Shown here piece after piece: positions 17,191-26,080 of a DNA stretch of 64,000 nt. Position 1 is the first letter of the stretch; each line of letters starts with the position of its first letter. Both the position numbers and the translations under genes were made by a program. A model generated the notes under the pieces. It had not been told where the DNA came from. It did no database searches and worked only from the letters and a program-made list of their open reading frames with translations. Origin of the DNA: Bacteroidales bacterium KHT7 (GTDB lineage: Bacteria; Bacteroidota; Bacteroidia; Bacteroidales; Bacteroidaceae); NCBI GenBank assembly GCA_900102385.1, contig FNBQ01000019.1:1-64000 (forward strand), given 5' to 3'.

Positions 17191-17484
17191 ATGACTGAAG
17201 ATGACAGAAAGTTCGTTGCGGATTTCGAAAGCCGTGTCAGACAACTGATGATGGAATATCAGGCTCTGAAGGCTGAGAACGACCGTTTAAACGACACCCT
17301 TAAATCTAAAGATCAGACAATACAGCAACTCAAAGAAAAAAACGAGCAACTTGCGTCTGATTACGAAAGCCTTAAGGTGGCTAAGATGATTCAAATAAGC
17401 GATTCTGAGATGGAAGACGCTCAGAAAAGAATCACTAAGCTCGTGCGCGAAATCGACAGATGCATTTCATTAATAGATGTTTAG
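17191..17484 (+). CDS. Short coiled-coil protein upstream of zapA (ZapB-like)
   Basis: 97 residues. Residues ~10-65 are a continuous heptad coiled coil (MMEYQALKAENDRLNDTLK, QTIQQLKEKNEQLASDYESL), ending with a second helix (AQKRITKLVREIDRCISLI). It lies 11 bases upstream of zapA. Size, coiled coil and linkage suggest a partner of ZapA in organising the FtsZ ring, as ZapB is in enterobacteria. The similarity is structural only; orthology to ZapB is not shown. Confidence 0.7.
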   Translation: MTEDDRKFVADFESRVRQLMMEYQALKAENDRLNDTLKSKDQTIQQLKEKNEQLASDYESLKVAKMIQISDSEMEDAQKRITKLVREIDRCISLIDV

Positions 17485-17495
17485 CCGTTTTCGAG

Positions 17496-17801
17496 ATGAA
17501 TGAAGATAAAATAAATATAGATCTTAAGATTGACAACATAAGGTTCCCAATGCTGATAAACGAGTCGCAGAAAGAACTCTATCTGAACGCTGTCAACCTA
17601 ATTAACAATAAACTGGAACTGTACAGAGCCAGATTCAAGAACCATTCGACAAACGAACTGTATTGCATGGTACTGCTGAATTTCGCAATAAATGTACTCA
17701 ACGCACAGAACCAGGAAAACGTGCAGCCAGTTTTGGGCAGACTACAAGAACTGAACAAAGACCTTGATAATCTGCTAAACAAGAAGACTATAATACAATA
17801 G
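17496..17801 (+). CDS. zapA: Cell division protein ZapA
   Basis: 101 residues from the ATG at 17496; an in-frame ATG at 17460 lies inside the previous gene. ZapA binds and bundles FtsZ filaments. The N-terminal globular head ([16 protein letters not shown]) and C-terminal coiled coil with [13 protein letters not shown] fit the family in layout and length. Operon with the coiled-coil gene; a hairpin follows before rny. Confidence 0.8.
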   Translation: MNEDKINIDLKIDNIRFPMLINESQKELYLNAVNLINNKLELYRARFKNHSTNELYCMVLLNFAINVLNAQNQENVQPVLGRLQELNKDLDNLLNKKTIIQ

Positions 17802-17808
17802 GAAATTC

Positions 17809-17855
17809 GCGCACTACTAATTTGTTGCAAAACATTAGCAGTGCGCTATTATTTA
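17809..17855 (+). terminator. Hairpin between zapA and rny
   Basis: GCGCACTACTAAT (17809-17821) pairs with ATTAGCAGTGCGC (17834-17846), one mismatch, followed by T/A-rich TATTATTTATAT. It is a terminator or partial terminator that could lower read-through into rny. Confidence 0.6.
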
Positions 17856-17878
17856 TATATAACACATTACAGATTATA

Positions 17879-19411
17879 ATGAACGGTTTATTAATTGGAA
17901 TCATAGCACTCGTTGTGGGTGTGGTAATTGGATTCGGCATATTCCGCTACATCATCACATCAAAATACAAGCAGATGATGAAAAAGGCAGAGGCCGACGC
18001 CGAAGTGATAAAAAAGAACAAACTGCTTGAAGTGAAGGAGAAATTCCTGAACAAAAAGGCTGACTTGGAAAAAGAAGTTGCACAGCGCAACCAGAAAATC
18101 CAGCAGATAGAAAACAAGCTGAAGCAGAAGGAAATCAGCCTAAACCAGCGTCAGGAAGAACTGGCACGCAAGAAAAACGAAAACGAGCAGTTTAAGGAAA
18201 ACCTTGAAAACCAGCAGGCAGTACTCGACCGCAAGAAAGACGAACTGGAGAAACTTCAGAAGCAAGAGATTGAAAAACTTGAACTTCTTAGCGGACTGAG
18301 CGCAGAAGAGGCTAAAGAGCATCTTATCGAATCGCTCAAAGAGGAGGCTAAGACACAGGCAAGCAGCTACATCAACGACATAATGGACGATGCTAAGATG
18401 ACTGCTAACCGCGAGGCTAAGCGAATTGTCATCCAGAGCATTCAGCGCGTTGCAACCGAAACAGCCATCGAGAACAGCGTTACTGTCTTCCATATCGACT
18501 CAGACGAGGTTAAGGGTCGAATCATCGGCCGCGAAGGACGTAACATCAGAGCACTCGAGGCCGCAACAGGCGTAGAAATCGTTGTTGACGATACTCCAGA
18601 AGCTATCGTTCTTTCAGCCTTCGACCCAGTAAGACGCGAGATTGCACGTCTTGCACTTCATCAGTTGGTAACCGACGGCCGTATTCACCCAGCACGCATC
18701 GAAGAGGTGGTTGCAAAGGTCAAGAAGCAGGTCGAGGAGGAAATCATCGAGACTGGTAAGCGCACAACTATCGACCTTGGTATTCACGGATTGCACCCTG
18801 AACTTATCCGCATAATCGGTAAGATGAAATATCGTTCAAGCTACGGTCAGAACCTTTTGCAGCACGCTCGCGAAACAGCGAACCTCTGTGCCGTAATGGC
18901 ATCTGAACTTGGTCTGAACCCTAAGAAGGCTAAGCGCGCAGGATTGCTTCACGATATCGGAAAGGTGCCTGATGAGGAGCCAGAATTGCCACACGCACTA
19001 TACGGAGCTAAGCTTGCCGAGAAGTTCAAGGAGAAACCAGATATCTGCAACGCAATCGGAGCACACCACGATGAGATGGAGATGACTTCACTCCTCGCTC
19101 CTATCGTTCAGGTTTGCGATGCCATCAGTGGTGCCCGTCCGGGCGCACGCCGCGAAATCGTAGAGGCTTACATCAAGCGTCTGAACGACCTTGAGCAACT
19201 TGCAATGAGTTATCCGGGCGTTACAAAGACTTACGCTATTCAGGCTGGTCGCGAACTGAGAGTAATTGTCGGTGCTGACAAGATTGACGATGTTCAGACC
19301 GAGAAACTCAGCGGCGAGATTGCAACAAAGATTCAGAACGAGATGACTTATCCGGGACAGGTTAAGATTACTGTAATCAGAGAGACTCGTTCGGTAAGTT
19401 ACGCAAAATAA
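17879..19411 (+). CDS. rny: Ribonuclease Y
   Basis: 510 residues from the ATG at 17879, which places one membrane helix at the N-terminus ([16 protein letters not shown]). It is followed by a long coiled coil (to ~170), a KH domain containing [13 protein letters not shown], and an HD domain with [12 protein letters not shown] and [10 protein letters not shown]. RNase Y is a membrane-bound endonuclease that starts mRNA decay. Domain order and length are those of the family. A terminator follows at 19431-19465. Confidence 0.95.
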   Translation: MNGLLIGIIALVVGVVIGFGIFRYIITSKYKQMMKKAEADAEVIKKNKLLEVKEKFLNKKADLEKEVAQRNQKIQQIENKLKQKEISLNQRQEELARKKNENEQFKENLENQQAVLDRKKDELEKLQKQEIEKLELLSGLSAEEAKEHLIESLKEEAKTQASSYINDIMDDAKMTANREAKRIVIQSIQRVATETAIENSVTVFHIDSDEVKGRIIGREGRNIRALEAATGVEIVVDDTPEAIVLSAFDPVRREIARLALHQLVTDGRIHPARIEEVVAKVKKQVEEEIIETGKRTTIDLGIHGLHPELIRIIGKMKYRSSYGQNLLQHARETANLCAVMASELGLNPKKAKRAGLLHDIGKVPDEEPELPHALYGAKLAEKFKEKPDICNAIGAHHDEMEMTSLLAPIVQVCDAISGARPGARREIVEAYIKRLNDLEQLAMSYPGVTKTYAIQAGRELRVIVGADKIDDVQTEKLSGEIATKIQNEMTYPGQVKITVIRETRSVSYAK

Positions 19412-19430
19412 CAAATGCAAATATTAAACA

Positions 19431-19465
19431 AAGGGCGACTTCTATCTTCGGGTCGCCCTTTTTCT
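19431..19465 (+). terminator. Terminator after rny
   Basis: AAGGGCGAC (19431-19439) pairs with GTCGCCCTT (19452-19460), followed by TTTCTTTAT. Confidence 0.8.
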
Positions 19466-19490
19466 TTATAAAAACATTCAGAAAAAACAG

Positions 19491-21014
19491 ATGGATTTAA
19501 GACTATCAACATCAATCGTTTGCTTGTTTGCCTTGCTCGGAGGTGCAAAGGCACAAGACTGGACCATACTTTCGGATAGCGCAAAATATAACGTAGAACT
19601 TTCAGGAGCAACATGTTCGGGCGACGCCGCACCATCGTGGTTCGTAAACAACAGATACGGATTGTCATCAACTAAACTTAACAGCGGTTATCTGAGGGCA
19701 AGTCTAATACGTCCGACAGAATCGGTAGACAACGGTTCGGACTGGAAGATAGGCTACGGACTCGACATTGCTGTTGCCGCAAACCATTCTTCTACTATGA
19801 TTCTTCAGCAGGCCTTCGCAGATGCTCAGTACAAAAAGATAAGACTCGGACTTGGCATCAAGGAACGCAAATCGGAATTCAAGGACAAGGAACTGAGCAG
19901 CGGCTCGCTATGTCTCGGAACAAATGCAAGACCAGTTCCGCAAATGCGAATTGAGATTCCTGAATATTTAAATATTCCCGGAACGAAGGAAATGGTTGCC
20001 ATAAAAGGTCACGTTGCCTACGGAATGTTCAACGACAATGAATGGCAGAAAGACAATGTAGCCAAGGACGAGAACGGCATTCCGTACGGAAGATACACAA
20101 AGAACGTTCTGTATCACAGCAAAGCCGGCTATCTACGCATCGGAAACGAGTCTGCCCCACTCACCTTTGAGGGCGGACTTGAAATGGCCTGTCAGTTTGG
20201 TGGAACGGCTTACAACGTGGTTGGCCGCTCGGAAGACAACACATCGACAAACTACAAGACTATAAAGTACGGCGAGAAACTGAAGGATTACTGGAATGCC
20301 TTCATTCCCGGCGGAAGCGACCAGACCGACGGAACGTATGCCAACGCTGCCGGAAACCAACTGGGAGCATGGCTTTTGTCGCTTAAATACAACGGCAACG
20401 GCTGGGGCGTGAAGGCATATTACGACCATTACTTCGAAGACCACTCGCAGATGTTCGTTCAGTACGGATGGAAGGACGGTCTGTACGGATTTCAGGCAAC
20501 TCTGCCTGAGAACAGATTCGTTTCGAACATCGTTTACGAGTTCCTTAACATGACTCACCAGAGCGGTCCTATCTATCACGACCACACCGCCAACATTCCC
20601 GACCAGATTAGCGGTCAGGATAACTACTACAACCACGGCAACTACATTGGCTGGCAACACAACGGTATGTGCATGGGCAACGGACTTATTACATCGCCTG
20701 CGTACAAAACCAATGATAATCTGTATTTCATGAGCAACCGAATAAAGGCTCACCACATCGGAATAAACGGCAACCCGTTCGGCTGGCTTCACTACCGTGT
20801 TCTGTTCAGCCACACAATGAACCTCGGAACATATTCATTGCCTTACGACAATCCGACATACAACAATGCCGTCTTGGCAGAACTGAACATAAAGTCTGAA
20901 AGCCTCGAGGGCTGGAGCGGCACTATCTCGTTTGCATCAGACCACGGGAAAGAACTTGGCAACAACACGGGCGTTATGCTTACAATAAGAAAAAGCGGTT
21001 TAATAAAAAAGTAA
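19491..21014 (+). CDS. Wzi-family capsule-assembly outer-membrane protein
   Basis: 507 residues with a signal peptide (ends GGAKAQ). The body is rich in alternating beta strands and aromatic girdle residues (SWFVNNRYGL, WKIGYGLDIAV, GWGVKAYYDHYFEDHSQMF, GWLHYRVLFSHT), as in Wzi-type 18-strand barrels. In E. coli Wzi helps attach capsule to the surface; Bacteroidetes members are common and may serve surface polysaccharides generally. The next gene, a lipoprotein, starts 11 bases downstream, so they are probably co-expressed. Confidence 0.75.
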   Translation: MDLRLSTSIVCLFALLGGAKAQDWTILSDSAKYNVELSGATCSGDAAPSWFVNNRYGLSSTKLNSGYLRASLIRPTESVDNGSDWKIGYGLDIAVAANHSSTMILQQAFADAQYKKIRLGLGIKERKSEFKDKELSSGSLCLGTNARPVPQMRIEIPEYLNIPGTKEMVAIKGHVAYGMFNDNEWQKDNVAKDENGIPYGRYTKNVLYHSKAGYLRIGNESAPLTFEGGLEMACQFGGTAYNVVGRSEDNTSTNYKTIKYGEKLKDYWNAFIPGGSDQTDGTYANAAGNQLGAWLLSLKYNGNGWGVKAYYDHYFEDHSQMFVQYGWKDGLYGFQATLPENRFVSNIVYEFLNMTHQSGPIYHDHTANIPDQISGQDNYYNHGNYIGWQHNGMCMGNGLITSPAYKTNDNLYFMSNRIKAHHIGINGNPFGWLHYRVLFSHTMNLGTYSLPYDNPTYNNAVLAELNIKSESLEGWSGTISFASDHGKELGNNTGVMLTIRKSGLIKK

Positions 21015-21025
21015 AATTCTGAACA

Positions 21026-21484
21026 ATGAAAAGATTGAAGAACGTAGCAACTCTGCTAATCACTATACTTCTGTCGCTGACTTCGTGCGACAAGTTTGAC
21101 AAGAACGGCGACCTCGACGGAATGTGGCAATGCCTGAATTACAGCGACATAACAGAAAACGGGAAGCCATATCTAAGCGTTCAGCTCGACTTGCTGAACA
21201 TCAGATATGCCGACTATAACATCTATGCCCGATTTGAGCACAACGGCAACACTCTGCGGATATACAACGCCTACTCTGCCCTAAACGACATTGACACGCC
21301 ATTTTCAGAGGCAAACGAATTAGGAGACGAAAATCAGACACATGCTCTTAAATGCAGTTGGTTCTTAAACTCACTTCTCGGCGCAAACGAGTTGGGCGAG
21401 GCAACGCTCAACATCAAAAGTCTGACATCGAAACAGATGGTTCTCGAAGTGGGAGAAAAAGAACTAAAATTCAGAAAATATTAG
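21026..21484 (+). CDS. Lipoprotein, lipocalin-like, unknown function
   Basis: 152 residues. Signal peptide ends in lipobox LTSC at Cys20. The mature part contains the GxW pattern GMWQCLNYSDI, common in short lipocalin-like lipoproteins of Bacteroidales, then strands ending in VLEVGEKELKFRKY. It follows the Wzi-like gene directly, and a role with that outer-membrane protein is possible but inferred from position only. Confidence 0.65.
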   Translation: MKRLKNVATLLITILLSLTSCDKFDKNGDLDGMWQCLNYSDITENGKPYLSVQLDLLNIRYADYNIYARFEHNGNTLRIYNAYSALNDIDTPFSEANELGDENQTHALKCSWFLNSLLGANELGEATLNIKSLTSKQMVLEVGEKELKFRKY

Positions 21485-21534
21485 GATTTGCGATACATTC
21501 GGTAATAAAAATTCATATTTTATTCAGCAAGATG

Positions 21535-21564
21535 TTGGTATATTGCAAATTTTGTCTATTTTTG
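21535..21564 (+). promoter_or_regulatory. Promoter of the peptidase pair
   Basis: TTG at 21535-21537, 19 bases, TATTTTTG at 21557-21564. The ATG at 21601 follows 36 bases later. Confidence 0.6.
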
Positions 21565-21600
21565 CGCATGTATAACAAGGGTTGAGTTAAATACGTAAAC

Positions 21601-22995
21601 ATGTTCAATAAAGATATCTACATTAAACGCCGCGAGACTCTAAAAAAAGAAGTCGGAAACGGCATAATTCTTATCTTAGGAAATCTTGAAGCATCGAGAA
21701 ACTATCCCGACAATACATTCAAATACCGTCAGGACAGCTCATTTCTCTACTACTTCGGACAGCAGAGAGACGGACTTGTTGGCGTTATAGACATAGACAA
21801 CGACAAGGAATATCTCTTCGGAAACGATATCGACATCGACGACCTTATCTGGTACGGTCCGGTTGATAACGTTGCGGCTCTTGCCATGCAGGTTGGAATC
21901 ACAAGAAGCGGTTCGATAAAGCAGATGGCAAGCCTCATCGACTCGGCACAGAAGAGCGGTCGCGCAATCCACTACCTTCCGGTCTACAGAGCCGAGCAGG
22001 CTTTGCAGATTGCCGAGTGGCTTGGAATAAGCGTGGCAGATGCAAAGGCTCAACATTCGGTTGAGTTGATAAAAGCGGTAGTTAAGATGCGCTCTGTAAA
22101 GCAACCCGAGGAAATTGCCGAACTCGAAAAGGCAGCACACATAGGCTATCTGATGCACACTACAGCCATTTCAAGCTGCAAGCCGGGAGTCGAGGAACAG
22201 CACATTGCCGGTCTACTCGAAGGCATTGCCATGGCTAACGGATGCGACGTGAGCTTCGAGACAATTCTTACCCAGCACGGCGAGATAATGCACAACCACA
22301 GCCATCTAAACACACTCGAAAGCGGAAGGCTGATGCTTGTCGATGCTGGTGGCGAGACTCATTCTAACTATTGCTCGGACAACACCCGAACCTGCCCTGT
22401 TGGCGGAAAATTTTCAACAAGACAGAAGGAAATCTACGATATTGTTGTAAAATGTCACGACCACGCCTTGGCAATCGCAAAGCCGGGAATAAAATGGCTC
22501 GACGTTCATCTTGAAGTCTGCAAGATTCTTGCCGGCGGCCTGAAAGACCTCGGTCTGATGAAAGGCAACATCGACGATGCCGTGGCAGCTGGAGCACACG
22601 CTCTCTTCATGCCTCACGGACTGGGACACATGATGGGTATGGACGTTCACGACATGGAAGGACTGGGACAGAAATACGTAGGATTTGACGATGAGGTTCA
22701 GCCAAGCACTCAATTCGGAACAAACTGTCTGCGCCTTGGCAGACGACTTCAGAAGGGCTTTGTCGTAACCGACGAGCCGGGCTGCTACTTCATTCCTGCG
22801 CTCATCGACCAGTTCAGAGCAAAAGGTCTGCACACCGATTTCATCAACTACGACAAGGTTGAACAGTACAAGGACTTCGGAGGTATTCGTCTCGAAGACG
22901 ATATCATAATAACCGACAGCGGATGCCAGATTATTGGCAACGAGCGTATTCCGCTCACATCAGAAGAGGTAGAATCATTCATGATCAATAATTAA
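21601..22995 (+). CDS. Aminopeptidase P-like M24 metallopeptidase
   Basis: 464 residues. Removes N-terminal residues next to proline, or cleaves Xaa-Pro dipeptides. The creatinase-like N-terminal domain (to ~175) precedes a pita-bread domain with all five metal ligands: Asp in MLVDAGGE, Asp in CSDNTRT, His in GLGHMMGMDVHD, Glu in TDEPGCYF and Glu in GIRLEDD. No signal peptide, so probably cytoplasmic. A C1 peptidase gene starts 17 bases after it. Confidence 0.9.
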   Translation: MFNKDIYIKRRETLKKEVGNGIILILGNLEASRNYPDNTFKYRQDSSFLYYFGQQRDGLVGVIDIDNDKEYLFGNDIDIDDLIWYGPVDNVAALAMQVGITRSGSIKQMASLIDSAQKSGRAIHYLPVYRAEQALQIAEWLGISVADAKAQHSVELIKAVVKMRSVKQPEEIAELEKAAHIGYLMHTTAISSCKPGVEEQHIAGLLEGIAMANGCDVSFETILTQHGEIMHNHSHLNTLESGRLMLVDAGGETHSNYCSDNTRTCPVGGKFSTRQKEIYDIVVKCHDHALAIAKPGIKWLDVHLEVCKILAGGLKDLGLMKGNIDDAVAAGAHALFMPHGLGHMMGMDVHDMEGLGQKYVGFDDEVQPSTQFGTNCLRLGRRLQKGFVVTDEPGCYFIPALIDQFRAKGLHTDFINYDKVEQYKDFGGIRLEDDIIITDSGCQIIGNERIPLTSEEVESFMINN

Positions 22996-23012
22996 TAACG
23001 TAATTAAATTAT

Positions 23013-24215
23013 ATGAACAAATTACTCACTGGCGCAACTCTTGCAATGTTGATTGCAGGAACAAGCGCACACGCACAAGACGAAGCAAAAAAAGACACTA
23101 CTGGTTTCAAATTCACAACGGTTAAGGAAATTCCAATTACATCTATCAAGAACCAGAATCAGAGCGGTACTTGCTGGTGCTACTCAACCCTTAGTTTCTT
23201 CGAGTCAGAACTTTTGAAGGCTGGCAAGGGCGAATGGGACTTGAGCGAGGCATTCGTTGTTCACAAGACAATGGAAGACCGTGCCGAGAAGGCAGTCCGC
23301 ACTCACGGCGACGTTTCATTTGCACAGGGCGGTAGCGCATACGATGTGGCTTACTGCTGGAAGCACTACGGAATCATCCCTCAGGAGGCAATGCCGGGCA
23401 TGGGAACACTTCAGGGCGACTCACTTCCAAACAACGGCGAGGTTACAAACATCGCATCAGCAGTTGTTCAGGCTATTGCTAAGGGCAAGCAGAAGAAACT
23501 TACTCCACTATGGAAGAAGGCTTTCCGCGGCATCTACGACACATATATGGGCGAATGTCCTGAAGAGTTCACTTACAAAGGCAAGAAGTACACTCCACAG
23601 AGCTTCGCAAAGAGCCTCGGTCTGAACATGGATGACTATGTGTCAATAACTTCATACACTCATCACCCATTCTACGAGAAGTTTGTTGTTGAGGTTGAGG
23701 ACAACTGGCGTTGGGACGCATCATACAACGTTCCGATGGACGACATGATGGCAATCATCGACAATGCCCTGAAACTTGGCTACACAATCGCATGGGGAAC
23801 TGACGTAAGCGAAGACGGATTTACAAGAGACGGTATCGGCGTTTGCCCAGATGTTAAGCGCGGCGCAGACCTTACAGGCACAGACGCAGCACGCTGGACA
23901 GGCATGGACAAGCAGGCAAAGCGCAAGGAGCTTACCTCTCGTCCACTCCCAGAAATCGAGGTTACTCAGGAAATGCGTCAGGAAGCATACGACAACTGGG
24001 AGACAACCGACGACCACGGTATGCAGATTTACGGTATCGCAAAAGACCAGAACGGCAAGGAATACTACATGGTTAAGAACTCATGGGGAAAGCACGGAAA
24101 GTACAACGGAATCTGGTATGTATCAAAGACTTTCGTAAAGTACAAGACTATGGATTTCCTTGTAAACAAGAATGCAATTCCTAAGGATATCGCTAAAAAA
24201 CTTGGTCTGAAGTAA
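23013..24215 (+). CDS. Secreted C1 cysteine peptidase (aminopeptidase C/bleomycin hydrolase type)
   Basis: 400 residues with a signal peptide (GTSAHAQ, ~22 residues). The papain triad is visible: Gln/Cys in NQNQSGTCWCYS, His in TTDDHGMQIYG, Asn in VKNSWGKHG. Insertions and layout match the bleomycin hydrolase/PepC branch. The export signal puts it in the periplasm or at the surface, unlike cytoplasmic PepC. It probably shares a transcript with the M24 peptidase, suggesting joint use in peptide degradation. Confidence 0.88.
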   Translation: MNKLLTGATLAMLIAGTSAHAQDEAKKDTTGFKFTTVKEIPITSIKNQNQSGTCWCYSTLSFFESELLKAGKGEWDLSEAFVVHKTMEDRAEKAVRTHGDVSFAQGGSAYDVAYCWKHYGIIPQEAMPGMGTLQGDSLPNNGEVTNIASAVVQAIAKGKQKKLTPLWKKAFRGIYDTYMGECPEEFTYKGKKYTPQSFAKSLGLNMDDYVSITSYTHHPFYEKFVVEVEDNWRWDASYNVPMDDMMAIIDNALKLGYTIAWGTDVSEDGFTRDGIGVCPDVKRGADLTGTDAARWTGMDKQAKRKELTSRPLPEIEVTQEMRQEAYDNWETTDDHGMQIYGIAKDQNGKEYYMVKNSWGKHGKYNGIWYVSKTFVKYKTMDFLVNKNAIPKDIAKKLGLK

Positions 24216-24237
24216 GATATTTCACACTTTTTTTCAG

Positions 24238-24290
24238 AAGCCACCTCTTTGCAATTTTATTGCAGAAAGGTGGCTTTGTTTTATTTTTTT
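24238..24290 (+). terminator. Terminator after the C1 peptidase
   Basis: AAGCCACCT.TTTGCA pairs with TGCAG.AAAGGTGGCTT around an AT loop (24238-24277), followed by GTTTTATTTTTTTT. Confidence 0.8.
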
Positions 24291-24293
24291 TCT

Positions 24294-24301
24294 TATCTTT
24301 G
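24294..24301 (+). promoter_or_regulatory. -7 element upstream of recJ
   Basis: TATCTTTG matches TAnnTTTG, 27 bases before the recJ ATG. A TTTG upstream at 24275-24278 has a short 15-base spacing. Confidence 0.45.
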
Positions 24302-24328
24302 GGGCAAAGTAAAAAAAACAAAACTTAA

Positions 24329-26080
24329 ATGATATACAAATGGGAATATCAGACTCCAACACATAATGACATAGAAGAGGCAAACAAACTCGCTAAGGAC
24401 ATAAACATAAGTCCGGTATTAGCACAGCTACTCGTAAACCGCGGAATCAACTCGGCAACCGAAGCAAAGAAGTTCTTTCACCCGCAACTCAACGAACTTC
24501 ACGACCCGTTCCTGATGAACGACATGGACGTGGCAGTTGACAGGCTGAACGAAGCCATGGGACGCAAGGAACGCATAATGATTTACGGCGACTACGATGT
24601 GGACGGCGTTACGGCAGTAGCTCTTGTTTACCGTTTCCTGCAACAGTTCTACTCTAACATAGACTATTACATTCCCGACAGATACGAAGAGGGATACGGA
24701 TTGTCGAAAAAGGGAGTTGACTACGCAGCCGAAACAGATGTGAAGCTGATTATCATTCTTGATTGCGGCATAAAAGCAATCGAGGAAATTACATATGCCA
24801 AGGAAAGAGGCATCGATTTCATCATCTGTGACCACCACGTTCCAGATGACGAACTGCCTCCGGCGGTGGCAATCCTGAACGCCAAGCGTAAGGACAATAC
24901 GTACCCATACGAGCATCTGTCGGGATGCGGTGTGGGCTTCAAACTTATGCAGGCATTCTCGATTAGCAACGGAATAGAGTTCTCGCAGCTCATACCGCTC
25001 CTCGACCTTTGTGCAGTAAGCATTGCCTCGGATATCGTTCCTATTATGGGAGAAAACAGAATACTTGCCTATCACGGTCTGCGCCAGATAAACGCAAATC
25101 CGAGCATCGGTATGCAAGCAATTCTGAATGTGTGCGGATTGTCTGAAAAAGACGTCACGATTAGCGACATAATCTTCAAGGTCGGCCCAAGAATAAATGC
25201 CTCGGGACGAATACAGAACGGCAAGGAAGCCGTAGACCTTCTGGTTGAGAAAGACTATGCCGCGGCCCTCGACAAGGCAAATCACATAAACGAATATAAC
25301 GAGCAGCGAAAGGACCTTGACAAAGCGATGACCGAACAGGCCAACGAAATTGTCAAGAATACCGATTACCTGAAGGAGAAACGCTCTATCGTAATCTACA
25401 ACGAAGACTGGCACAAGGGCATCATCGGAATAGTGGCTTCAAGGCTTACCGAAATATACTTCCGCCCGGCAGTAGTACTGACATACGAGGGCGACATGGC
25501 GATAGGCTCGGCTCGCTCGGTTTCGGGATTCGACGTTTACAGCGCGATTGAAAGTTGCCGCGATCTTCTTGAAAACTTCGGCGGACACACATACGCCGCC
25601 GGCTTGTCGATGAAGGCTGAGAACATAAAGGAATTCTCGTCGCGGTTCGAGGCATACGTTACGGAGCACATTACCGACGAGCAGACAAAACCTACGCTGA
25701 AGATTGACGCAACAATCAACTTCAAGGACATAACGAACAAGTTCCACAACGATTTGAAGCGTTTTCAGCCTTACGGCCCAGACAACACAAAACCGGTATT
25801 CTGCACCCAGCAGGTTTACGACTACGGAACGAGCAAGGTTGTGGGCAGGGAACAGGAACACATAAAACTCGAACTCGTAGACAACAAATCGAACAACGTG
25901 ATGAACGGAATAGCCTTCGGACAAAGTTCGCAAGCCAGATACATTAAGACTAAGCAGTCGTTCGACATCTGCTACACCATAGAAGAAAATTCTCACAAGC
26001 GCGGCGAAATACAGCTTCAGATTGAAGACATCCGCCCGGCATCCGCCAGAGAACAATCAGACATCAATGGACAGGTTTAG
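24329..26080 (+). CDS. recJ: Single-stranded-DNA exonuclease RecJ
   Basis: 583 residues. Degrades single-stranded DNA 5'->3' in recombination and repair. DHH-family motifs are intact: IMIYGDYDVDGVTA, IIILDCGI, ICDHHVPDD, SIASDIVP, and the DHHA1 region with NFGGHTYAAGLS; VGPRINASGRI is also characteristic. Its last 14 bases overlap recQ, which fits coupled expression of the RecJ-RecQ pair that works together on stalled forks and gaps. Confidence 0.94.
   Translation: MIYKWEYQTPTHNDIEEANKLAKDINISPVLAQLLVNRGINSATEAKKFFHPQLNELHDPFLMNDMDVAVDRLNEAMGRKERIMIYGDYDVDGVTAVALVYRFLQQFYSNIDYYIPDRYEEGYGLSKKGVDYAAETDVKLIIILDCGIKAIEEITYAKERGIDFIICDHHVPDDELPPAVAILNAKRKDNTYPYEHLSGCGVGFKLMQAFSISNGIEFSQLIPLLDLCAVSIASDIVPIMGENRILAYHGLRQINANPSIGMQAILNVCGLSEKDVTISDIIFKVGPRINASGRIQNGKEAVDLLVEKDYAAALDKANHINEYNEQRKDLDKAMTEQANEIVKNTDYLKEKRSIVIYNEDWHKGIIGIVASRLTEIYFRPAVVLTYEGDMAIGSARSVSGFDVYSAIESCRDLLENFGGHTYAAGLSMKAENIKEFSSRFEAYVTEHITDEQTKPTLKIDATINFKDITNKFHNDLKRFQPYGPDNTKPVFCTQQVYDYGTSKVVGREQEHIKLELVDNKSNNVMNGIAFGQSSQARYIKTKQSFDICYTIEENSHKRGEIQLQIEDIRPASAREQSDINGQV

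Noticed and set aside
24428-25414. 328-codon minus-strand frame
   Set aside because: Antisense shadow of recJ, no family features.
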